A stretch of 64,000 nucleotides of DNA from Margaritifera margaritifera (Eukaryota; Mollusca; Bivalvia; Unionida; Margaritiferidae): positions 4,550,501 through 4,614,500 of the forward strand of contig JAQPZY010001670.1 in the NCBI GenBank assembly GCA_029931535.1, read 5' to 3'. Below, piece by piece: positions 60,901 through 64,000 of the stretch. Numbering within the stretch: position 1 is the first letter of the stretch; every line of letters begins with the position of its first letter. A program made the position numbers and the translations under genes. Below the pieces are notes generated by a model. That model was not told the origin of the DNA and ran no database searches. It worked only from the letters and a program-made list of their open reading frames with translations.

Positions 60901-63822
60901 TATTAGATCAACAGTTATGGAATACTGAACATTTACGGAACATGTACGGTAGTCCTCACAGTGGTATTTGTTCCGCTCCAATGCGGCACTTTGCACAGCT
61001 TTTTAACAAGTTACCAGTCATTATGTACATGTATTTCCAGTCGAGGCACAGAACAAAATGCTACACAGTGATGTGAAATGAAACCAGTTTATTAACATAA
61101 GCTATCAAAGAACAAGACTATTTGTAAGCATTATTTATTTCTTTATTATGGCTAGTACCGGTAAACAATTTAGTTACAATGCAATGTACAACGGATTTAA
61201 TATTTCACAAGGAGTGAATGTGACACATGTAGGTGGCTATAGTGCCTTCATCCTCTCATCAGATCGACCTGGAAAAAATCTTTTTTTTTAGTGCTTGTAT
61301 TAAACGCGCACCCCCGACTTAAGATAAGAAAATTAGGTGAAAAAAGTGCGCGTTATACACAGCTAAATATGGTACTCTATAGTGGTGGGGGTATAAAATT
61401 GACTTAGTTGAAATGTCTGAAGCCTGTACATGGAGCAATTCCTCTTTTAGTTGTGAATCAACAAAACAGAATGTATGTGATACCCAACAACTTTCCAGCA
61501 AAACTCACATAAAAAAACAAGGTGCAAACAATAGTATTACCCAAACTGGTATTAAAATACCATGCCATATAAATGATAAGTGCAATGAAAATTAATCCAA
61601 ACTCCAAGTTTATTGCACTAGAATAAGATCACATCATTTTAAATTAAGCAGATTTGCCAATACAATTGCCAAAAGCAAAGGACTGGTGTGCACTGTGTGA
61701 TGGTGATATCTGATATAGATTGGTACACAATCAATTGTGCTATATCTTAGAAAACAGATTTCCATTCAAACAATTACAAGTTAGCAGTAAATTTTTTAGA
61801 TCTACCACTCATTTTCTCAATACAACCCATTTTGTGTTGCAACTAATTAAAACAAATGTATTCTTCTGTCATGATGCTAATATTGTTTTACATCTGTAAA
61901 CTTTCAACTTTCAAAGTTTAAGTTATCACTGATGGAAAATTACATTAACTGAGCAGAATTTTATCAAATCATTACAGTCCTTGTAATTGAACATACTAAT
62001 CACAATACAAAACAACAGCAATTATCGCAAGAACATGGAAATAAAACAGTCTTTAAACCAGCCAGAACTCTGCTATACAAAATTCATGCAACAATATAAC
62101 TCTTTATTTAACACAATTTTCATCATAACAAAATGTGAAACAAATAATGTAGCATGTGATTCACACATTTTATGAAAAGAACTATCAATAACATATTATG
62201 TTTTCAGTCTGCATGCACCTTTCTTTAGCAGAATCGTTTTATAATGCACTTTAGGGGTTACTTTCAAACACTCAAACACAAGAATGCATGACCACACAAT
62301 GCAACAACACCACCATTACTGTAACTACTGGTTACCTCCTGTGTGGCGCATGTGGTGCTGGAGGCACTGAAATCAATTATGTAAACACTGAGATATACTG
62401 ATATATGAATATAATATGACAAAACAAAGTCCTTCATACCCCTGGGTACAAAAAAGTCCTTCATACCCCAGGGTACAAAAAAGTCCTTCATACCGCAGGG
62501 TACAAAAAAGTCCTTCAAACCCCAGGGTACAAAAACAGTATGACAGCAACATACCCCAGGGTACAAAAACAGTCTGATAGCAACTGGTGTATTTAATCTT
62601 AGGGGGTCCTTCATACTAAAGAATACAGTCTGACAGCAACTACGTGTGTTTAAGCTTAGAGATTTTTCAAGTATCCAAACCAGGATAAATTCAGAAAGTG
62701 CCATGTACATATTTTGTTGTTTTTTTAAAGTTAAATGGTTTTATAATGATCCAAATTCAAGTTCTTGTTTCTTTCTATTTTTTTGTACAGCATGTCTTTA
62801 AAAACTGTAATACTGTGCCATTCCACATGGTAATAATTGCATGTCATTACTTTCAAGAATGAAAGAATTAATAGTCTATAATCCAAGATATTTTTCAAAT
62901 ACCAAATATGTGAAGAAAAATTAAATGAAATTTTTTTTTAAATCATCAATTTCATTTATGAAACCGGATGAGGGAGTTGTGAAAGTTTCAGTTGCATCAG
63001 CCATAATGAACCCTGGGATGTAGGACATTGGCAAGTTAATAAGCATTTACTGAATTTAAATATTATTTATATAACGGGAAATGACAGGCTATCTTCATTT
63101 ACAAAAATACATGTACCTTTGTTTAGGTGTTATATGGCTTAAGAAGGTACTGTCATCATAGAGGTGAGAAAATAACATTAAGAATTTTGTAATTAGAACA
63201 TATATAATTGAAATTTTCTTCTTAATCATACCAATAGGTTTGATAAGCCATTTTGTCAACAAATGAGAGAATACATTGGACTTTAATTACTGAAACAAGA
63301 AACTAGCCATCCAATGGGCCCAAAAGGACTAAACAAGTAGATTGATTAGATTTGGTTTAATTGCAGGAAGGTTATATCATGCTGAGACAGGTAAAGTGCC
63401 TTGCCCATGGACACACCACAGCAGCCTATCTGGGCTCATTCGATTGTAGTAATCGAACCTGTGCCCTTCTGGTCACAAGTCTAATGCCTTAACCATTAAG
63501 CCACCGTGGCTCCCATGTGGACTAAAGATTCTTTAATTCATCAGATACATGTGTTTCTGTAAATGAAGGTAACTTCTTAGAACTCTCTATTATGTAGAAT
63601 TCCTAGCTATAGTTCTTTACCCTTGTTCTGTTTGCAACAATCCTGTCTGTTTCTCAACAATTTCCTTGGAGTACAGGCCAACGGGGGTGTTAAACTGTTG
63701 AGGTGTGACTGTGGCAAAGGCGAGTTTAGCCTGAACTATGCCACTGGTACCTTTTTCAGCCACAATCCCTGGGGAGGGGCTTCTTCTATTGGGGTCAAGA
63801 GGTCGTAATGCTTTAGGGGGCT
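36823..63822 (-). CDS. PDZ and LIM domain protein, Zasp/LDB3 (Enigma) type, C-terminal 386 residues
   Basis: Eight exons join in phase on the minus strand: 63621-63822, 54572-54751, 46855-46892, 44290-44527, 43338-43524, 41135-41255, 39273-39388 and 36823-36900. The total is 1160 nt, which with one base from the preceding exon makes 386 codons plus TAA. All introns are GT-AG. Visible domains: ZM motif FNTPVGLYS (residues 44-52); mid-region with YHPSETFRLILEEE and SRTFKKLQTQL (DUF4749-like, 69-127); Pro-rich linker PPPPPPSG (128-211); LIM1 212-268, LIM2 273-323, LIM3 332-384; last residue Arg386. In this family the PDZ domain binds alpha-actinin at Z-discs, ZM supports that and self-association, and LIM domains bind partners. 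The PDZ exons must lie past 64000. LIM count (three) matches vertebrate Enigma proteins; LIM1 spacing matches arthropod Zasp. Expected role: muscle Z-disc scaffold. Confidence 0.92.
36935..37190. repeat. Degenerate mollusc-type core repeat, first part
   Basis: Shares AACTCTGTCCAAAATTTGTA, AAACCCATAAAAGGCA and GTTCATATCATTGCATCAGA-like pieces with 37455-37745. The two parts are separated by SINE copy 2, which probably inserted into the array. Confidence 0.45.
37190..37445 (+). mobile_element. tRNA-derived SINE, copy 2
   Basis: Module with CAATGTGCTCTCCTACATG and AAGGCAACTAATGGAGGCAG, then a degenerate tRNA-like part with TTGCTCAGTGGTTAGCATAC and CACAGGTCTGAATCG, then a body with GCTGAGCAAGGCACTTTACT and an ATAAAACACCAAACTAAACC tail. 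The body is shared with copies 3 and 4. Confidence 0.7.
37455..37745. repeat. Degenerate mollusc-type core repeat, second part
   Basis: Two diverged units with GGGCAATAATTCCATCAAAA and TATGTGGCAATGTGCACACC, the kind of sequence also found as an array at 56.1-56.9 kb. Confidence 0.45.
37740..38345 (-). pseudogene. hAT-like / ZNF862-like transposase N-terminal remnant
   Basis: The minus frame at 37740-38180 contains KTELEVIKADMYFMNCLVEH then NVAFPATDHTSELFKHMFSK, which matches the pattern 'KAE..F..F..EHN.P....DH...LFK.MFPDS' of ZNF862/KIAA1586-type hAT-derived proteins. A second frame just upstream (38159-38341) has TSCCVDLSIAFGRRDDCSCH, resembling the degenerate BED finger that precedes it. 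A frame change lies between them, and the rest of the transposase is absent. It sits within an intron of the PDZ-LIM gene, on the same strand. Confidence 0.5.
38346..39100. other. Intron sequence, no feature recognised
   Basis: AT-rich, no splice-bounded open frame with family motifs. Confidence 0.4.
39101..39251. mobile_element. Double-hairpin MITE, copy 3, short form (151 bp)
   Basis: Termini CCATATAAACTCACGTATAA and TTATACGCGACTATATACGG, bordered by TA on both sides (39099-39100, 39252-39253). The hairpin with AAACTGCATTGACCCAGAAT and CAGATCTGGGTCAATGCAGT is kept; the second one is deleted to GCAGAACAAATAACATTTGC. Lies 22 bases from the 5' splice site of the LIM3 exon. Confidence 0.85.
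39273..39388 (-). CDS. PDZ-LIM gene exon, LIM2/LIM3
   Basis: Acceptor ATTTCAG, donor CAGTGAGT. Encodes DWRQMFQTMCSACNFPIEPG and RWVEALSNNYHSECFNCS: C332, C335, H354, C357, C360 of LIM3. A MITE ends 22 bases beyond its 3' boundary in the following intron. Confidence 0.95.
40050..40515. repeat. 43-49-bp intronic minisatellite, about 10 copies
   Basis: Unit AAAAGTAGTGCCTAGAAGGC, TACAAGACACCATATGCAAT, GCC; some copies carry an extra AATGCC. Within the intron between the LIM2 and LIM3 exons. Confidence 0.92.
40516..41134. other. Intron sequence, no feature recognised
   Basis: Unique-looking AT-rich DNA up to the splice donor of the LIM2 exon. Confidence 0.4.
41135..41255 (-). CDS. PDZ-LIM gene exon, LIM2
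   Basis: Acceptor TTTTTCAG, donor GGTCAGT. Encodes ECVNALQKTFHPACFVCHHC, the H-x2-C-x2-C-x2-C of LIM2, then GGQFHLEDGNPYCEN. The last ligand, an Asp (C-x2-D), is completed by the next exon. Confidence 0.95.
41256..42240. other. Intron sequence, no feature recognised
   Basis: Short open frames (41757-41978 minus) lack domains and supporting splice sites. Confidence 0.35.
42258..42734 (-). pseudogene. Retroelement fragment (DIRS/Gypsy-like RNase H to recombinase linker)
   Basis: One minus-strand frame of 158 residues, with apparent internal frame slips, reads like the linker after RNase H in recombinase-type retroelements: a SFSWLRQVLGLCLLSN segment, then PRSSDRCFQVIPVIPN, then QPQLQVFHLCLDRLSYMQDR. 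The VIPVIPN and QLQVFHLC stretches are the main clue. A direct 21-base duplication occurs at about 42363-42405. No intact domain. Confidence 0.4.
42901..42972. repeat. Perfect 35-bp inverted repeat with 2-base loop
   Basis: Bases 42901-42935 are the exact reverse complement of 42938-42972, with only TG between. Arms start ACCCCTTAGTGCATCAAGGT. It lies in the intron between LIM1 and LIM2 coding exons. Confidence 0.97.
42973..43337. other. Intron sequence with weak repeats
   Basis: About 43045-43165 contains two or three weak copies of GGCCAGTTTAATGAGGTTTG / GGCAAGTTATATAGAGGGGC-like sequence; nothing else. Confidence 0.35.
43338..43524 (-). CDS. PDZ-LIM gene exon, most of LIM1 and start of LIM2
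   Basis: Acceptor TTGACAG, donor GGTAAGG. LIM1 zinc ligands here are C232, H235, C238 and C243 in WCPDHFVCQNPRC: position four is Cys-x2-His, the reverse of the usual His-x2-Cys, and two extra residues lie before the next Cys. LYCEKDYE closes LIM1, and CAKC (273, 276) opens LIM2. Confidence 0.95.
43525..44289. other. Intron sequence, no feature recognised
   Basis: AT-rich intron between the two LIM1 exons. Confidence 0.4.
44290..44527 (-). CDS. PDZ-LIM gene exon, proline-rich linker and start of LIM1
   Basis: Acceptor CTCTTTCAG, donor AGGTAAAA. Encodes TKPGVWTPSGQPGQ, a PTIKPPPPPPSG tract, RGKIGDAVMRSG and then the first LIM1 zinc pair C-A-S-C (residues 212 and 215). The GKIG...G-R-I-P-x-C lead into LIM1 is typical of Zasp/Enigma proteins. 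Confidence 0.92.
44996..45865. mobile_element. Second copy of the solo LTR family (about 870 bp)
   Basis: Starts TGTTATGTCTAGGGGTTAGA and shares AACAAAAGAAAGAACGACTC, AAACAAGCTTTCACAATTTC and the AACTTACAGTTTAGAAATTC segment with the LTR at 20277-21101, in the same orientation. It ends near CATAATGCCGTAAGA. Flanking bases do not form an exact duplication, so it is older or rearranged. Confidence 0.7.
45900..46795. repeat. 52-bp palindromic minisatellite related to the MITE hairpin, about 16 copies
   Basis: Unit GACCCTGATCTGTCAGTGCA, TTGTCCAATGGCAGATCTGG, GTCCACACTGTA. Each unit is an inverted repeat: GACCC-GATCTG against CAGATCTGGGTC with a loop around TGCATTGTCCAATGG. This is the hairpin of the double-hairpin MITEs (GACCCAGATCTGCCGATGCA ... 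CAGATCTGGGTCTATGCAG). The left edge (45899-45945) also resembles a MITE end: ACTCATGTGTAAAGTTAACT. Confidence 0.85.
46855..46892 (-). CDS. PDZ-LIM gene exon, short linker (38 nt)
   Basis: Acceptor TTTTGTAG, donor GGTAAGC. Phase in matches the previous exon; phase out matches the next. Encodes EAPPNAPKLTSSG, part of the disordered linker before the LIM domains. Confidence 0.78.
47768..48065 (-). pseudogene. DIRS tyrosine recombinase C-terminal fragment
   Basis: Minus-strand reading gives LCPVRALRFYL, then ISVATISSLLIELI, then VRAIATSWAYLNHSSLDDFM, then WRSHTTYSSVYL. The C-terminal hallmarks of DIRS tyrosine recombinases are present: an arginine of R-x-x-x-SWA type, the SHTT tract and the terminal tyrosine in YSSVYL. 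An in-frame stop lies just before VRAIAT, so this copy is inactive. It is too broken to appear as one long open frame. Confidence 0.8.
49286..49579 (-). pseudogene. DIRS reverse transcriptase fragment
   Basis: Reads NWVVSINLTDAYIHISIFLP, HREYSRF, LDQEVFKFQAVLFSLASTSR and STPRAFIRMM, the N-terminal part of a DIRS/Gypsy-type reverse transcriptase. The first catalytic Asp is present in SINLTDAY (normally S-x-D-L-x-D-A-Y). YFSDW at the end stands where YLDD is expected, so the active site is lost. Confidence 0.8.
50083..50544 (-). pseudogene. DIRS Gag-like fragment
   Basis: 153-residue frame rich in Leu/Ala helices: MITLHADLFLVASSSLLKEE, then LLEAVVKTLDYALSMSMVLF, then LHRDAALEMLHVLLDHSKNLLR, ending NHLEPFPNFLKQAQP. 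Position before the reverse transcriptase and composition match DIRS gag proteins; adjoining frames at 50578-50799 and 50993-51352 are further broken pieces. Confidence 0.6.
52446..53145. other. Intron sequence, no feature recognised
   Basis: AT-rich; an 82-residue minus frame (52883-53131) overlaps the start of the core-repeat region (CATCATTTTCTGATGATCAT segment) and shows no domain. Confidence 0.35.
53145..54060 (+). mobile_element. Helentron/'pearl'-like core-repeat block, first part
   Basis: Units of about 180 bases with CACCATTTTCATTTAGGACC, AACTAGACATCATAAGAAGT, CTTCTGGTGAAAACCCCATG, TTGATATGACCATCCATT, AACAAGATTTTCAAGATGGCC and GGCCATATTGGATGTC. About five units, ending in GGATAGATGGTTGGATGGAT near 54030, a simple-repeat-like tail. 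Confidence 0.6.
54572..54751 (-). CDS. PDZ-LIM gene exon, DUF4749-like mid-region
   Basis: Acceptor TTTTTCAG, donor GGTAAAT. 180 nt, entering and leaving in the same phase, so it could be skipped without breaking the frame. Encodes DEADTVNKEYDSEGRR, then YHPSETFRLILEEENH, then HSRTFKKLQTQLG. The S-x-T-F-x-x-L-Q pattern is shared with the mid-region of vertebrate ALP/CLP36-type PDLIM proteins. Confidence 0.82.
54780..54964. mobile_element. hAT-type MITE (185 bp)
   Basis: Starts CAGTGGTTCCCAACCT and ends GGTCGGGAACCAGTG, classic hAT terminal repeats. Flanks ATCTACAT (54772-54779) and ACCTACTT (54965-54972) match at 6 of 8 positions, fitting an old 8-bp target duplication. No open frame. Ends 28 bases upstream of the splice acceptor of the 54572-54751 exon. 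Confidence 0.82.
55165..55372 (-). mobile_element. tRNA-derived SINE, copy 3
   Basis: Minus strand: AAGGAGCTGCAGTGGCTTGG, then TGATTAATGTGTCTGACTTA, a B-box-like GTAGGTTCAAATCCTATC, the CCTTGGGCAAAGCACTTTAC body and an ACACCAAACCAAACCAAATC tail. Same family as copies 2 and 4. Confidence 0.78.
55373..56085. other. Intron sequence, no feature recognised
   Basis: AT-rich with no exon found between the SINE and the core-repeat block. Confidence 0.35.
56086..58855 (+). mobile_element. Helentron/'pearl'-like block with two core-repeat types
   Basis: The first half (about 56090-56920) holds about five units with GATTTGTCAATATGTGCATC, TTCAGATGATGACCATAATG, TTTACCAAGTTTCATGGCAA, TCCAT and AAAAAGGGCAATAACTC. 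The second half (about 56930-58540) holds about ten units of the CACCATTTTCATTTAGGACC type. It ends in a GACGACGGATGATGGACGAC run (58610-58665) and the terminal hairpin AGCTCTTCTGGTCTATGACC plus AGTGGAGTTAAAA (58672-58705). A further first-type unit follows to 58855. Repeated 'LLVLNENGAKL' peptides are artefacts. Confidence 0.6.
58857..61372 (-). mobile_element. Pogo/Tigger-like DNA transposon, internally deleted (2.5 kb)
   Basis: Exact TA duplications (58855-58856, 61373-61374) flank terminal inverted repeats: CCGTATTTAGCTGTGTATAA at 58857 and TTATACACAGCTAAATATGG ending at 61372. The minus strand codes for a CENP-B/pogo-type transposase N-terminus starting at 59730. Between 59880 and 61300 the 5' part contains tandem-like duplications (about 59900-60420 and 60580-60960) with GCATCAAAGCTT, CACTGAGTCAATGAAGCACT and ATAAAACTAAGAAACAAGTT. 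Confidence 0.85.
59108..59730 (-). pseudogene. Pogo/Tigger-like transposase, DDE domain missing
   Basis: Starts MGRIRNSYNVKDKLTIIAYA, then EAHGNRAAGREFNVGESSVRD, a psq/CENP-B N-terminal helix-turn-helix. After a frame change it continues with NEWVMDRRRQGISVSMTEIR and WAYAFLRRHDLPS, the second (CENP-B) DNA-binding helix-turn-helix. It then jumps to an acidic DEDEDES tail and a short C-terminus ending LRDLMPID. Tigger transposases have about 200 residues of DDE catalytic domain between these parts; here it is gone. At least two frame changes are needed. Confidence 0.82.
61375..62335. other. Intron sequence, no feature recognised
   Basis: AT-rich. Short open frames at 61413-61595 and 61987-62175 have no motif or splice context. 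Confidence 0.35.
62336..62366 (-). CDS. Possible 31-nt alternative microexon
   Basis: Bounded by a good acceptor (TGATTTCAG) and donor (GAG/GTAACC), and accepts the phase of the upstream exon, adding ASSTTCATQE. It is 31 nt, so splicing it to the next recognised exon (54572-54751) shifts the frame and hits TGA after four codons. Either it is an isoform-specific terminal or poison exon, or an unseen exon follows, or it is chance. It lies beside the 27-bp minisatellite. Confidence 0.25.
62410..62640. repeat. 27-bp minisatellite plus related 45-bp pieces
   Basis: AAGTCCTTCATACCCCAGGG plus TACAAAA repeats about five times (62422-62560), followed by two to three longer units with CAGTCTGACAGCAACT-like sequence. 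The minus-strand frame through it reads repeated FFVPWGMKD and is an artefact. Confidence 0.9.
62641..63343. other. Intron sequence, no feature recognised
   Basis: AT-rich; no exon-like open frame with good splice sites. Confidence 0.35.
63344..63518 (-). mobile_element. tRNA-derived SINE, copy 4
   Basis: Minus strand: GGAGCCACGGTGGCTTAATG then GTTAAGGCATTAGACTTGTG (A-box region), CACAGGTTCGATTACTACAA (near-canonical B box), then CCATGGGCAAGGCACTTTAC and a tail with AATTAAACCAAATC. The best preserved of the four copies. Confidence 0.82.
63621..63822 (-). CDS. PDZ-LIM gene exon with ZM motif
   Basis: Acceptor TTTCAG, donor GGTAAAG. Enters at codon position 2 and leaves with two bases of a codon. 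Encodes EPPKALRPLDPNRRSPSP, then a KLAFATVTPQQ segment, then FNTPVGLYSKEIVEKQTG. The ZM core is nearly canonical (N-T/S-P-x-G-L-Y-S). Confidence 0.9.
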
Positions 63823-64000
63823 CTGAAACATCAGTAACAACATGCATAGGATCAACAAAATAAATACAGGCTTTCACCATGAAAACGTGTGACAATTGCC
63901 ATGGCAGCTACAGGTGGCAATCACCATGGAAAAAAAGTAATGATAAAATGTAAGCAAGATAAACTAGAATATGACAATCACTGTGACAGTAACAAGTATA
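63823..64000. other. Intron upstream of the ZM exon
   Basis: Window edge; contains a GCCATGG-bracketed near-repeat (CAATTGCCATGGCAGCTACA, CAATCACCATGG). No exon seen. Confidence 0.35.

Noticed and set aside
62264..62710. 148-residue minus-strand protein with FFVPWGMKD repeats
   Set aside because: Driven by the 27-bp minisatellite; only the 31-nt segment at 62336-62366 has exon-like borders.

Overview
This is eukaryotic, AT-rich, intron-bearing animal DNA. It suits a lophotrochozoan, most likely a bivalve mollusc. The reasons are a mollusc-type mix of degenerate DIRS-like, non-LTR, pogo-like and hAT-like elements, tRNA-derived SINEs, 'pearl'/Helentron-like blocks made of degenerate core repeats, and an exceptional number of different minisatellites. 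The species assignment is inference. There is no bacterial-type operon, CRISPR array or rRNA.

Two host genes are well supported. (1) An alpha-1,3-fucosyltransferase of family GT10 lies on the + strand (coding 18252-19490). Its coding sequence is one uninterrupted exon behind a probable 5'-UTR splice acceptor. (2) The 3' half of a muscle Z-disc type PDZ-LIM gene (Zasp/LDB3/Enigma family) lies on the - strand and covers about 27 kb (36823-63822). I assembled eight exons with matching phases into a continuous 386-residue C-terminus: ZM motif, mid-region, proline-rich linker, three LIM domains, stop. The 5' part with the PDZ domain lies beyond position 64000.

Layout: 1-1.2 kb, 46-bp satellite; 1.8-2.3 kb, LINE C-terminus remnant; 2.5-3.6 kb, 23-bp satellite; 4.4-8.15 kb, two head-to-head copies of one TIR element; 8.56-8.83 kb, hAT-type MITE; 9.0-9.2 kb, SINE; 9.2-12.7 kb, degenerate core repeats in alternating orientation; 13.2-15.0 kb, DIRS fragment; 15.3-16.1 kb, dead LINE; 16.6-17.1 kb, minisatellites; 18.2-19.5 kb, fucosyltransferase; 19.7-20.1 kb, minisatellite; 20.3-21.1 kb, solo LTR; 21.4-23.3 kb, 30-bp satellite with a 343-bp higher-order period; 23.7-27.5 kb, five more arrays and a Helentron-like piece; 28.1 kb, double-hairpin MITE; 30.3-31.3 kb, LINE remnant; 32.4-33.0 kb, minisatellite; from 36.9 kb upward, the PDZ-LIM gene. 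Its introns are full of mobile DNA, including a near full-length decayed DIRS element (47.25-52.45 kb), a pogo-like transposon (58.86-61.37 kb), a second solo LTR, MITEs, SINEs and a satellite that looks derived from a MITE hairpin.

The two genes have no evident functional link. The striking aspect is repeat biology: palindromic MITE and terminal-hairpin sequences appear to have become tandem satellites, and unrelated arrays share periods of about 52-56 bp.
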